From contig NC_049986.1 of assembly GCF_000003815.2 (NCBI RefSeq), positions 11,734,706 through 11,798,705 on the forward strand: a stretch of DNA of 64,000 bases, written 5' to 3'. This DNA comes from Branchiostoma floridae (Eukaryota > Chordata > Leptocardii > Amphioxiformes > Branchiostomatidae). The notes below the pieces were generated by a model, which saw only the letters and a list, made by a program, of their open reading frames with translations, had not been told where the DNA came from and made no database searches. A program made the position numbers and the translations under genes. Below, piece after piece: positions 1 through 12,618 of the stretch (position 1 is the first letter of the stretch; each line of letters begins with the position of its first letter).

Positions 1-346
1 AAATAGACTTCACGGCGTCCTTGCGCCACTGCGGCATGGGATATTTGCTTCTTGAATGTTGGTATGGAATGGAATGGAATAGAGTTGATTCATCTTATTC
101 CGTAAAAAAGTGCCCCCAAAAAATTGCCTTTGATAATTGAAGTTCTACAACCCTTTCTCAGGCTAATATTGCTTAGGTTACCTTTAATAAACCACTGGTT
201 TTCTTGTTTGGAAAATCTTGAAAACCACGAAATGCAGAAACAAAGAGTACGAAGTTATGACCTATAGCGACCCTCGAACGTCTGTGTACCACTCCTTACC
301 ACTAAACAATAGACGAGTGACAGTCAGGTCACACGTGTGTCTCGTG

Positions 347-452
347 NNNNNNNNNNNNNNNNNNNNNNNNNNNNNNNNNNNNNNNNNNNNNNNNNNNNNN
401 NNNNNNNNNNNNNNNNNNNNNNNNNNNNNNNNNNNNNNNNNNNNNNNNNNNN
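347..452. other. Assembly gap (N run)
   Basis: A run of about 106 unknown bases upstream of the laminin-like gene. Nothing can be read inside it. The flanking sequence from 1 to about 590 shows no convincing exon. Confidence 0.98.
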
Positions 453-649
453 TTCGTAATATTAGTATCACCCATTGTTGTTTTTATTTGGTCTCTTTCA
501 TACCACCCCTTGTTGCAAGTGTATTCTTTACTGACCTCATAATTAGTAGGTTAGCAACGTGATTATCGAAGATTAAAATTGCCTCAGGATTAATGCAGGA
601 GGCTCCAGGTACTACAGCACAACTTGACAATGCAGTAACAGAACGCAAA

Positions 650-3600
650 ATGGCCGTCTGCAAGATTTCTCTCTATTACGTGTTAGTTGCGCTTTTCTTA
701 GATCCGTGCAGTGGTTACTATTATGACATGGACTGGATTTGGGACACCACCGATGTATTCGGTGAGGCGGATGAAAATTCTATTCCTGAAGGTTAGTCAC
801 CAGCGTTACATATCTTGAACGCCAAATGTCAGCCACGTAAAACCAAGACCTACAGTGTATAAGTGCTCCACGAAAGGAAATACTGTATTGACTAAGGGAT
901 GTATGTTGTTGTTCACCTTGTAGTACCTTGTGGCAAATACGCATGTACTGGTAGGTCATCAAGTTCCCTTGCTGTTTCAGTAGCCGGGTATATATTTGCA
1001 GGGAGGCACCTACCCGGACAGGGGTATACATTTCTTTAAGCCCCTCCAAAAGGCGAGTGCAGCCCCAACCGAGTTGCCCTTTCCAGGATAGAACCGGGGT
1101 CTCCCACTTACCAACTAAATGTTGCACCCAGCTGAGCTACTAATACGGGCAATGAAAATCGCACGACGATGGAGAAATTTTGAATATGTTAAAAATCCAT
1201 TTCAGCTATATTTTTGATCGTAGAACGTTCATTGGTGGCTAATTTTACCCACAATTTACTGCGATTGACATATGTAAGCTCAGCCATAAACCCCAATCGT
1301 ACGTTGACACACGATGTTTTTCACAACGACTTTATATAACGTTACTATTGCATCCGGTGTCCCCATATGTGTGATGTACGGCGTTATTACCGCGCATGAA
1401 ATCGCCATCGCGGGAAATCGAGCAATATATATAGGTGACGTGACCTTCCAATATCCATAAGGTTTATAGAGATAAATAAGCTGTACCTATATTTTCAATT
1501 CGACTAGAACCGTGCTTTTCATAGATGTGCAAAAATCTTGTCTGCCATTCTCGATTGAATGGCGATTTGTTGTTTCATAACGAGCACACAAGTCATAGCC
1601 ATGAAATGTAAAACAAGACCAAACTGCAACCTCTCTCTCACTCTTTTGGGTAAACTGAGAATGTTGGTAGACAATCTTTATCTCTCTATCACGAAAAGTT
1701 TTTAATTCAAAATCCGGTTGACCACAAATACAAGATGTGTGACTCAAACGGGGGTAGGTCACACGTGCTTCTCAAAGGTTATATTTGAACTAATTAACTC
1801 ACTCATTACAAGGACGTTACAAGCAACAGTAGCAAGATCACATTTTATCATCACTTTGTCATCATCTCCTTTACATGTCAATTCATAGTTAGGGTATAAA
1901 ACCTGCGCTGTTCAACAAAATCATGTTCAGTTGCTTGTCAAGAATAACTGTTATTTGGCATATCTTATTACCTAGACGTCTTACGTTAACCTGTGTATTG
2001 CAATTCCAAGCAACTCAGCAATCTGAATTAAAATGATTTTTTTCCTGATGATACCACATCTTCCTACAATTGCATTTCTGTCTTCGGTGGTGGTGACACG
2101 TGAAAATATGACAATCTCCTATATTGTTGCGTCGTCCACAAATATGGAAGATCAGAATAAACAGGTGGGTTTAAATAATACGAGAATGACACATGTTCTC
2201 GACTGCGTCATGATCTACGCAGTTGCCCCCTCCCTGCATCCTCCATACGGGAAGCAAAACCACAGCCCGTGACTGTCAAAGGTGTGTTCCCACCTCCACA
2301 GGATGGTCCTAGGTGCGCTCCCACCGACACAGGATGGGCGCCATTACACCTAGCCTGACGTCATCCACACAGGTAGAACCCATGCCTATATATGGGGTGG
2401 ACAATTTCATCATAGGTGAATGACTGCCGACAACACCCCCTACTTATGACTTGGTCAACTTGCTTCAGGCACAACAAAACAAAAACTTGACAGAGCAGTC
2501 GGTTTGGGTCAGACGGTGAAAAGAACGCAAGATGGCCGCCTGCAAGATTTTTCTGAGCAGTTTGTTAGTGATGCTTCTGTTGAAGCAGAGCAGCGGATTT
2601 TATGACATTGACTGGCTATGGGACAGCATTGAGGACCCAAACAAGGCGGATACTGACGACACTAAGCAGCAAGGTAAGTAGTTTTGCTATGGGACGACAT
2701 ATCTCCAATATAAGATGGCAATTGCTTTAAGGTAGATTCCATCTTCATTCTTCCAGACTACGATCATGGTTTCTGCCGAGGACAAAGCTAAAAGTCACTA
2801 TGAATATGGAAGAATCCCGTCCCTTTGAGGATGTTGCGTTTGCTGCCGTTACGCCGTGAATAGGATCAACAAGTAAAGCTGATAGAAGAGACTAACATTT
2901 TAGTATTCCTGCCAAGCCCAACCCATTCCAATCCAGTTGTTCTTTACATTACACGTCCTTGACGAACCTTTGAGTACAAAGTTAGAAGCTAACCGTCTTG
3001 ACGAACTGACTAGAAAAAGCCTGTCGAAGCAATCATTATACTGATACTAACAGACCTACGAGACCAGTCTTGTTTGAATTATCAGACAGTGATTTCCGGA
3101 CCTTCTTCTTTAAAAGAAAAAAAGCCACACACAAACAGGAAGCAAAACAACTAAGAAAAGAACTATTATCATACGGCAACGCTTCAGTGGAAATATCCAA
3201 GTTTGTACTTGGACAGTTTCAGACATTTAAGTCGGGACCATTGCACCTGGAACCCGAAAACCTTCCAGAAAGTGTAGACGCAGTGAGACGTGATAATAGC
3301 ATAATTGTGACTGTGTGACTGTACTTTTGTTCAGTCCAGGGACGTGTCAGATTGCGACGTGCTCTTTTGACCTCCGATGTCCTTCTTTTGAGTATATTAC
3401 AGGCCGGTCATATCTTCCGGCAAGCCTTCTTATATTCATTTCAGTCCAAAAAGTAAGTAGTGAGCTCAAGCCATTTGTCAAAAGAGCCGCGCTGTCGCCT
3501 TAAGGCATAAAGCGAAAGCCTAAACTATGTAAGACCTTAAGCAACCTACTCCTTATAGATAAAGAGACTGTCCCCCTGAGCAGACCCTACACTTAAAATC

Positions 3601-4683
3601 ATTACAACTGCAATATAGTGTGACAGTGCAGATGATTTCGCGTCCTACAATAACCGGTATTGCCGAATGTGTACTTGATATGTGTAGAAAGGTGGCCGAC
3701 ATGTCGGACTTTCATCACCATAATTGCACAGGTGATTGGTTAGCCTGACAAGAATGCTCTCCGGGCTGTTCGTGCCTGCTGAAGCGTTACGGTAACAGTG
3801 GAGGGAGATAGAGCTGTGTATTGACCATGAAGGCTTGTGACCGCATGGTAGTCTTCTAATTAGTGGGTTGACTTGAGGTGGCCTGCTGCTGCACATAACG
3901 ACATGTACGCTCGACGATAGAACCGTGTTACAAAGGAGAAGAACGCTAGGCCCTGGCAGGAAAATGCATTTGCGCATTGTGCCGATGCATTAGTCACTAT
4001 GCATGGATCAATAGGACTTCAATGCCAAGATTATTCCACTAGATTCTTGTGTGGAAAGGTGAAAGGAGTGGTATGTGGTGTGGGAGGCATCACTTCCTCT
4101 GCCATTTCCTGGGCGAATCGAGTCGTGAGTAAAGCACAGAGGAGTGCCGAACAACACCCCGGAAAAAACAATGGAATTAGATCAACTTTTCAGAAAACAA
4201 ATGCTCAAATTCGACTATTACCTCATGTCCACAAATAATCTATAGCATTCTTCGGACAACATGTCATCACAATTACCGTCATTTAAATGATATCTCACAA
4301 ATGCAAACCATGTTGACAAATATCATAATAGATATGATAACTTATCTATGGACGAATACTCAGCATATACGATGAGATAAGAACACCTTGACAACGTTCC
4401 AGGCCATTGTACAACTAGTCTTTAAAATGTCTTAAATTTTGCGTAAACCCAGACAGTGCATTAAATATACGACCTATCGCCCGAGGCGCTGCACATTCCC
4501 CTGCGAAAAAAAACAACGCATCACCTCACTCTCCTAGCGTTTGGCTGGTCCTTACAATACTTGCAATTGGTGACCCTCACGTAGAGAAAGCAGTTGTTAT
4601 GTACATTTGGTTCATACAGAAATTCATGGTAGAGACAACTTTGTATACCAATTAAAGATGTCAGTGTGTGTGTGTGTGTGTGC

Positions 4684-4714
<31 letters not shown>

Positions 4715-7700
4715 TGTGTGTGAGTGCTCAGCTAGACAGCAACTGAGAAAAGGTCTTCAACAGTCGACAGAACTTGAAGTCATACCATTGCGCTGATGTG
4801 GGTTGCAAGCTATTTGATGTACGTTTGATGATATTCTAATCATTCCTAATTCTGGCTTTCAGACTGTGGATGCAGCCAATACGGCAGCGAGTACTGGAAG
4901 GGTTGTGACATCTTCGGCCAGTGCTCATGCTTCGACAACGTCCAGGGAGAGTAAGGATTGTTTCTTCTTTAATTTGCAGCCAATAGACCCTGTAATGCAT
5001 TGGTATTGTGTGGAGCAAAAGATCACACCGTGTGTCATATTGTGACTTTAGAAAGTTCGATATCAACTGAATAGTCTCTGTAGCCTCATAGTTGAGCTTT
5101 TGGTTCTAATTAGTTGGTAAACTGGGAAACCCTGGTTCAATCTTAGGTGGGGCATCTCGGTTTGGGCTGCACCCGTCTTTCGGAAGGGACGTAAAACAGG
5201 GTTTCAGTGTAAAGGGGAAGGGCTAAACAACCCCTCCCTGTAGAAAATACACCCTGCTACTGGAACAGCAAGGAAACTTGCTGCCCTATGTGCCACCAAA
5301 CACTCCTGACTCGATGGAATATTCAATGTATCTTGTGTTAAAAGTTTAAAATGTTTATTTAGTAATGGAAGTATTTCAGCTTGGATATCTATGGAAGTAA
5401 TACGCGATGTTTCTTAACTCGTTTGTAGGAAATGTGACCGGTGTATCTACGGGTACTGGAACATCATGAGCGGACTCGGGTGCCAGAGCTGTGGGTGTGA
5501 CCCTGTGGGTGCGCTGGACAGTGCGTGTGACCAGTCCACTGGTCAGTGTAACTGCAAGGAGGGCTTCGGCGGCACGAACTGTGGTACCTGCGCCCCGAAC
5601 TACTACGGGTCAACTCAGGACGGATGCAAAGGTAGGTTCCATTAATTAGATCTGACTCATACTTATATAATTTCTAATTTGTTTAAAGAGATCACGAGGC
5701 AGTAGTATTCGCGGTGGTCATGATAATGTATGCTTTGTTTAAAATGCTTTTGAATATGTTTTGATTTGTTCTGTTTTGGGGAAGAAATACCCGAATTTCT
5801 TCCTTGTCATTTGAAATGTCCGTGTACTTGCACTTGCTTGTATATGTACTTTTTAAATTGCGTTTTTCGCCATATCCGAATACTGACCCTGATTCCGTTC
5901 CAGCGTGTGAGTGTAACTCTGACGGCTCCGCCACCCAGCAGTGTACCGCTGACGGCACGTGCTCCTGTAAGTCTGACATCTTCGGAGACAAGTGCGACAA
6001 GTGCCGCGAGAACTACTACGACGTGACCCGTGGCTGTCTAGGTAGAAATCAATTAAATCATTCAATGACCTGGCAATAAGGTATTCTTTTATATAAACAT
6101 TTGTTTTCCAGCCAGGATCGGATCTTAACGTTTCATGAACAATTATGAATCATATTCAGAATCAGTTTTCTTGAGCCTAGTCAACTTACTCGTATACTTC
6201 AGTTAGTTAGGAAAGCTTTTCCAGTCTCTTTCCAGTCAATTCAAGTTAGAAGTTAAAATCTGATGAATCTAAGGACTGCGCTGCCTGGCAAGCCGTACCT
6301 GTCGTGAGCACATGGTCATGGGCAAGTCCGAGTTTAAGGCTATGTCGACGTTTCCAAACCAGGGCCCGACCGGGCTGTTTGTGGAAAAGAAAAATAGACA
6401 TGCATACGTAAAAGTATACGCAAATATAATGCCCACGACTATTCTCTTAAGCTTTACGTCTTGTGTAGTTTGGTGTCTTTTATATCATACTTTTCGTCTC
6501 CGAAAGCTGCGCGGCCGGGCCCCGGTTTGAAAATGTGACGTAGGCCTAAGCTTTAGCGAACACGATCAGAAATGTATGTATTAAACACTGTATGTATCAA
6601 CAGTAGATTAAACACTGACCCGTGATCCCTACAGAGTGCCCGGCCTGCTACAGCGCCATTAAGGACCAGGTGGCGAACCTGCGGGCCATGATCCAGCAGC
6701 TGCAGCAGCTGATAGACCAGGCCTCGGGCGGGACCTCCATCACCGACCCCACGTTCGAGGCGCGGCTGGCGCAGACCGAGAAGGATGCCGAGGATCTGCT
6801 GGAGCAAATACGGGGAGGTAGGCCTCACAGGCACTTCAACGTGCGCGCATTACTTTTGACTATTCTCCAACAAAAAATCACCTCCTCCGAGGCTCCACGC
6901 AAGTCGCAAGTTCGGAACTTTGACTATCATGTTACAGCAAAAGGCCAGCATGTGCCGGTTTGTTGTAAAACACGTTACTCGGAGTATTTTTATCAGTCCG
7001 ATATACCAACCACGGAGCCGTCGCTTGTATACAACTATACTACGAGGCTGACATTGTTTATAAAATTTCTCCTCTGTATTTCATAGAGAATTGAGTTAAA
7101 ACTCAAGAAAAAAGTAAAAACCTATTAATTTTTTACGTCTATGACTCAGGAAGGGGCAAGAACAGTTATTACAAATTTTGAGCAACATTTGCACGTAACA
7201 GTGGTCTTCGGCTGTTCAGTCAAGATACTATAGACTGTGGCAAATCATCCTTTGACTGAAACCAGTGAAAACATGATTAACTAAGGTGAGCGTCGCGTAA
7301 ATCGTACCTTTATTTCTCTAACAAATTCACCCCTGCACTTAGGTGGAACTGGGACAGGGGGCGCTGTGGACGAACTGAAGGATTTGCTGAACGACCTGAG
7401 GGCCAAAGTGAGCGGGATTCAGAACAACGTGGACAACGGACGGCGGGACGCGAACGACGCTGCTGATAAAGTACTCAGCATCCGGGGTATCATCGCTCAG
7501 ATCACCACGCTGATGGGCGACATGAAGGATTACATGGAGAACGAGGTCAGTTTGCCGATAGTGACGAGAAGAATTCAGTCATACTGATGGTAGATCAAAT
7601 AAACCTGCAGGACAGCGATGGCAACTCCATAGCACAAAGCCAAACTGACGTTTTCTCGTATAAAACGAAACTGCTGATTACCTTAATAATACTGTTATAC

Positions 7701-10700
7701 GTGCCCATGATATATGATGGCAACCCTTGGGACTTAAAAAAATTGTGACTTTTGGCAAATATTTCTAAACCATATTCTGAACATATCCGAACCTCCATTT
7801 CGAGCCAGCATCTTGACAGAAGCCCCCTCTGATTTCTGTTGAGTACACAGTGTTGCTGAAGGGATTGTCTACATACAACTTGATGATGTTCTCTCTATCA
7901 GGGTAAGGCTATCATCGACAAAGCCGGGGGTGACACGGGAGCAGCGGCAGGCGATTTTGACGAGTTGGTGAAGAAAGCTCAAGACTTGGCCAGCGAGTAA
8001 GCTTTGCACACATGTTGTGGGTTTCAACTAAGTCAACTTCATTGGGTTGTGATAAAATTCTAGATATATTCAACCATCCATTTTCGTGCAACTTACGTTT
8101 GGCAAAGTTTATGTGGGTTGGTGTCATAACGCCTGAAGAAACCTGTAGATTTATTAGCGCTGATACTGTACAACAGCGGACTGGGGGTCCAGTTCATCTA
8201 CTAGTATCATTTTTATATCACAAGTATATAAAAAGAAATTCATAATTTGTCTTTTCGTCTCTTCCACAGGCAAGAGGGAGACGCCCAGAAGATCGAAGAC
8301 GTCTCGAACAACGCCTTAAGTATCGCTAAGGAAGCGCTGAAGAGGATCAAGGGTGCCCTGGACCCCGACGGTGGAACTGACACTAGTGCGGCCGCACTTG
8401 ACGACCTGAAAGCAAAGTAAGTACGGTAGAATGGAACAGGGATGATAGAAATGTCATTTTGGCTAATAAATTGTTAACACATTGATTTTTTAAACATCAA
8501 CAGATCCCACGTTGTGTTGCAGATTGCAAAGGGACACGTGTCTGTCGGTTTGTTTACAGATGAATCCTGCGGAAAACAATCTGTTGTAACAGAAGAACTC
8601 AGTTAATTTCACAACAGATTACCGAACGCTTCTGTTAATTGCACTGAATCCCCAAGTCCCAAACCTGTGCGGTCCAGCCAGTGAATAACTTCGCAATATT
8701 GTACCTCCTGGATGATTGCACAAACGCTGGCAAATGGGGTGTGCAATTAAACGCCTTTTTCTGTACTACTGCATTTCTGTAAACATTGGCAGAATAAACA
8801 AAAAGAGTTACCAGAGTTCAGTTAGTTTTCATCATTGTGAAACACATTTCTATGTCCTCCCAGACTGGACCAGGCTGCGGCGGATCTGGAGCAGGTGAAG
8901 CGGGAGGCGGACGCCGCTCTGCAGAAGGCGGAGACCACGGACGCTAACGCCCGCAGGATCCTGGCGAACGCCGAGGCGAGACAGTCCAACATGGACGTGG
9001 ATGGACTGAAAGCTCAGGCCAACACCATCAAGAGTGATGTATGTATGACCTCTCTCTGTTCTTTCCTTTGCACAGACACAACTGACTCTTCTTGACTGAC
9101 TTTACTGCATCCTAATTTTGATCTGTTGTCAGCATGTCTGTGATATCGTTTTTGTTGTCGTTGCAGTCGGATGGTTTGCTGGGGGAGATCAATAAGTTGG
9201 ACACTGACGGCACAGCTGTGGTGAATGACGTCACCACCAATCATGACGAGGCATCGAAGCAACTCCAGGATGCGAAGAAACAGATCCAGGTGTGTTAGAA
9301 ACCCTGTTTCTAGATTAGGTTGGTACGTAGCTACTGCGTTAGTTTTCGCTAACGTTCTCCTAACACAGATTCCCTGTCAAAAGTGAGCAAAAGTCTACAT
9401 TTCGGTTACCATTTCCTTTTAGTATGAATATCAGCTTGATGAATCTTTTCCAAACCACTGTACATACTAACTGTCGATGAGTACGTGATGTTATCACATG
9501 TCATCTTATTGTGTTATTTCAGCGCACAGACGAGCTGTTGGCTCGTGTCTATGCAGCACGACAAGGCGCAGACGACGCCGTGAAAAGTGCCGAGGAGATT
9601 TTGTCGGACGCACAGAAGACACTGGAGACTCTCAGCGGTAGGTGCCAGTATTACAGCTATTCAGTCGCCAAGCGTGTTGTAGAGTCTGCTTTTCAGCAAA
9701 TTTAGGAACATTACAAACAACAGTAGCCTCTACCAGGCCGTCCTACAGGGGTACGTGGATACAACGTAGTAGAATTCGGCAAATAAATCGGGAAAAGCGC
9801 GCGGCCGACCAACTCTCCTGGTAGCAAAACTCTCCTGGCAAATCATTTTCCCTACAATAACCAGCGTAGTCAGTCTGGTAGGGACTAAAACAGCCTGCCG
9901 TTCACATTAGTATTACTATGATTCTAAAATACGTCAATGAGACGCCCGCGTGTTGCTGCTTTAGTTTCCAAGTGATGACCTTGCTTAAAAGTTCTGATCC
10001 TCTGCCACTACTTGTTTTTCTTATGATTTAAGTACATCTGTAAGTATTACAGCAAGTTTTTTTTTGTATTATATTAAAAGTTATTGTTAATTATTGTTGT
10101 ACTTTCATTATTTGTCCATACTACCAGACTTCGCCAACAAGGTAGCCAAGGCGGAGACTGACGCGAAGGCCGCCCTTACCAAGGAGCCCAACATCCGGGC
10201 CATCATAGTGGAGGCTGAGACTGCCACCACGGACGCCAACACCGCGCTGGGGTCCGCCAAGACTGACGCAGATGATGCCAAGAACACTGCTGAGAGAGCG
10301 AAGCGAATTGCCGACAATACCAAAACAGTGAATATGATACTCCGCTTTACATTACATAATACATGCACGTAGAAATAGCCAATCAAAATAGTTATGAATG
10401 GCCAAAACCAAACCGTTATCAATGTTCAGTCGTTGCTTTTATCCGTTCTGTTCATACTTGAGGCCTACGTCACATTTCCGGTGTCCAGCCGGGCAGCTTT
10501 CGGGAACAAAGTATGATGCAAAAGACACCAAACTACACAAGACGTTAAGAGAAAAAATGTATTCGAGGGCATAACTTTTGTTTTTTTTTTTATTCGGAAA
10601 AGTGACATTAGCCTTACACGTCTTTGGAGGCTACCATTGCTCTATTGTATCATTCGGTAAGATTTTGCTAATATTATCTTCTTATCAGTCGGCAGCCCAG

Positions 10701-12618
10701 GAGAAGGAACGTGCGGACCGACTGGATCAGAAAGCGACGGATCTCCACAATCAAGCCAAGACGCTGCAGGTGGACGTCAACAATTTCCAGAACACTGGAG
10801 GTCTGTGGGACCGGAAGAAGAAACAGGCTGACAGGGACGAAGCTATCATTGCAGAGGTAAAATGCTCTTCGTTATCACTCAATTTCACCATTCCCATTAG
10901 ATAAACACTGATAAACAACTGATATCATTCTCGGATGCTGTTCCCTCGTTGTCAGTTTAAAGCCCCCTTTACAAATCAAGAATTTAGCTCGGCCGAGTTG
11001 TCAGCGAGCTCTAAGGCAAGCTTCCANNNNNNNNNNNNNNNNNNNNNNNNNNNNNNNNNNNNNNNNNNNNNNNNNNNNNNNNNNNNNNNNNNNNNNNNNN
11101 NNNNNNNNNNNNNNNNNNNNNNNNNNNNNNNNNNNNNNNNNNNNNNNNNNNNNNNNNNNNNNNNNNNNNNNNNNNNNNNNNNNNNNNNNNNNNNNNNNNN
11201 NNNNNNNNNNNNNNNNNNNNNNNNNNNNNNNNNNNNNNNNNNNNNNNNNNNNNNNNNNNNNNNNNNNNNNNNNNNNNNNNNNNNNNNNNNNNNNNNNNNN
11301 NNNNNNNNNNNNNNNNGAGCTAAATTTCTTGTTTGTAAAGGGGGCTTTACGAGGATTCATAATCAACGATGGTTTTGAAGTGCATGGGCCGACCCTGTAG
11401 CTCAACTGGCAGCAGTACTAAGCCGCGCCCCACACCTGATCTCCTAGTTCCTTGACCTCCAGGTCGTTGGGAGGACGAGGTAGCTATGAAGATGGAGATC
11501 TGTTTTCTGGTTTCATTCATTGCCTCATTGGGAGACCCCGGTTCAATCCTGTGAAGAGCATCTCAGTCGTCGGGACTGCAACCGTTTCAGCTGGGAAGAG
11601 ACGTAAACATGATGGGGGTCCCGTGCTCAAGGAGCTGTCGCGAGCACGTTAAATGCGAAGGTCCAGTAACTAGAATCTACTCTGCTACTGAAACAACAAG
11701 AAAACTTGCCATCCCATTGCCACGGGCACTAGGCACTACACGTATCCCAAAAAATGAACGAACAGATTTAAAGGTCTCGTTGTTTTCTGCAGGCGACGAC
11801 AGAGGCACAGAGGATTCAGAAGGAAGCAGAGGACACCTTCAACCTGATGGTGGACACGGATCGCAGACTGCAGGCTATCCTGGACAAGTTAGGTGAGTAC
11901 AGAACAGAAGCAGTCATCTAGCGCGTACCGAGTGGGAATCCACAAACAATGATTCTGTGCTGTATTATTGCTGTGATATGAAATATCTACTGACAGAACA
12001 AAAGTACAGAGGCTTTCGTAAGGTCTATTTCAAGTACACATTCTACAGACAAGTGTATGCAAAAGTTTGGCCAACATGTATGAATATCTATAAACATGAA
12101 TAAGTCAACATGTTGAATCTAGCGCGTCATTTGCACTATCGGTTTTAAGGTACAAACATTCTTTGATATATTTACCTATTTGTACACAGTACGAGTAATC
12201 TCGTCCAAGAATGTAGTTAGATTTATTCATCGAACGGAAAGTATTAAATTCTTTGGAGCAAGCGGAAAGAAACTTTGTGAACAGCCTTGCATGATATACT
12301 AGTAATTCACACATACATAACCGCATCTGTTAACACCATTATGGTTCCGCTTCCTGCCCAGCCGACGGATCCAGTGCCCCAGACGCGGACACCATGAAGA
12401 CGCTCCAGCAGACGTACGACAACCTCCAGGGGCAGTGGAACACCCTCAACATCGCGCAGATCGTCTTTAACATCAATGCGTGGATGGAGCGGAATGTTGT
12501 CGGGGTGGCCGACGTGAACATAGACGAGTTACGGGCCGAGGTGGACAACCTGGAGGCCATCAAAAACTCCCTGCCCGACGGCTGCTTCCGCGCAGAGGCA
12601 GGCGTGGAAGGCACTTAG
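650..12618 (+). CDS. Short laminin gamma-like chain (three LE domains, coiled coil, gamma C-terminal tail)
   Basis: Predicted secreted extracellular-matrix subunit that should assemble with alpha and beta chains through its coiled coil. Exons: 650-791, 4863-4950, 5429-5631, 5904-6041, 6635-6817, 7343-7545, 7902-7996, 8270-8416, 8864-9038, 9167-9289, 9523-9637, 10128-10327, 10689-10856, 11793-11892, 12362-12618. They sum to 2337 bases (778 residues plus stop) with all phases matching. A signal peptide (MAVCKISLYYVLVALFL) leads into an acidic, aromatic stretch. Three eight-cysteine laminin-EGF domains follow (residues about 48-190). The segment ECPACYSAIKDQVANL then opens a long heptad-rich coiled coil to the end. 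The tail LPDGCF carries the cysteine that in laminin gamma chains bonds to beta. Family knowledge: LAMC1 has about 1600 residues with LN, many LE and an L4 domain; here LN, L4 and most LE are absent, as partly in LAMC2. An intron holds an N gap. The start is the ATG opening the signal peptide. Confidence 0.9.
785..1145 (-). repeat. tRNA-derived SINE copy (minus strand)
   Basis: Read on the minus strand, this begins with a tRNA-like head: an A-box-like TAGCTCAGCTGGGTG and a B-box-like GGTTCTATCC. A body containing GCTACTGAAACAGCAAGG follows. The same body occurs at 5085-5310 and 11390-11760. It lies in the intron after the first exon of the laminin-like gene. Confidence 0.7.
2386..2395 (+). 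promoter_or_regulatory. TATA-like box upstream of alternative first exon
   Basis: CTATATATGG lies about 140 bases upstream of the ATG at 2532. It fits a TATA box for a separate promoter of the second first exon. No equally clear TATA sequence was seen before the ATG at 650. This is sequence resemblance only. Confidence 0.35.
2532..2673 (+). CDS. Alternative first coding exon of the laminin gamma-like gene
   Basis: A second first-exon cassette, 142 bases long like the one at 650-791 and ending in the same splice phase 1 (donor GTAAGT). It encodes a signal peptide (MAACKIFLSSLLVMLLL) followed by an acidic aromatic stretch (FYDIDWLWDS) that resembles the first copy (YYYDMDWIWD). Similarity extends a few tens of bases upstream of the ATG. 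Either exon can splice in frame to 4863, giving 778 residues in both cases. I infer alternative promoters after a local duplication. Transcript evidence is not available here. Confidence 0.8.
4664..4723. repeat. (TG)n(CG)n(TG)n microsatellite
   Basis: About 60 bases of alternating purine-pyrimidine: TG repeats, a central CG block, then TG repeats again. It lies in the intron upstream of the first LE exon. Such tracts are prone to length change and can form Z-DNA. Confidence 0.95.
5085..5310 (+). repeat. tRNA-derived SINE copy
   Basis: Shows a B-box-like CCTGGTTCAATCTT, a GGGCTGCACCCGTC segment and the shared body CTGCTACTGGAACAGCAAGG. It is the same family as 785-1145 and 11390-11760. It sits in the intron between the first two LE exons. 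Confidence 0.7.
6430..6550 (+). repeat. Dispersed intronic repeat, inverted relative to 10450-10555
   Basis: Contains TTGTGTAGTTTGGTGTCTTT and a CGAAAGCTGC/GTGACGTAGGC tail. The reverse complement is found at 10450-10555 in a later intron of the same gene. The two copies are diverged. No coding capacity or target duplication was seen. Confidence 0.65.
9780..9900. repeat. Dispersed repeat, inverted copy at 30730-30815
   Basis: Contains CCAACTCTCCTGGTAGCAAA and CCAGCGTAGTCAGTCTGGT. The reverse complement, with a few changes, lies at 30730-30815 in a DHX9 intron, so this is an interspersed repeat rather than part of either gene. Confidence 0.65.
10450..10555 (-). repeat. Dispersed intronic repeat, inverted relative to 6430-6550
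   Basis: Reverse-complement counterpart of 6430-6550, recognisable by GACACCAAACTACACAAGAC. It lies in the laminin-like gene intron between 10327 and 10689. Confidence 0.65.
10959..11349. mobile_element. Inverted-repeat element containing the second assembly gap
   Basis: The left arm AAAGCCCCCTTTACAAATCA, running into an AATTTAGCTC stretch, is mirrored at 11317-11349 by GAGCTAAATTTCTTG and GTAAAGGGGGCTTT. The centre is a 290-base N run (11027-11316). A strong hairpin may be why the assembly broke here. The element is intronic. No target duplication was identified. Confidence 0.65.
11390..11760 (+). repeat. tRNA-derived SINE copy
   Basis: Begins with a tRNA-like A box (TGTAGCTCAACTGGCAGC), then a B box (CCGGTTCAATCCTG) and the family body CTGCTACTGAAACAACAAG. 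It ends just before the acceptor of the exon at 11793. It is the clearest tRNA-like head among the three laminin-intron copies. Confidence 0.75.

Noticed and set aside
2275..2345. Repeated CACAGGATGG units as a regulatory array
   Set aside because: Only two diverged copies, too few to support a functional claim.
11452..11896. Open frames over the end of the laminin intron
   Set aside because: They read through a tRNA-derived SINE; only 11793-11892 in another frame is a supported exon.
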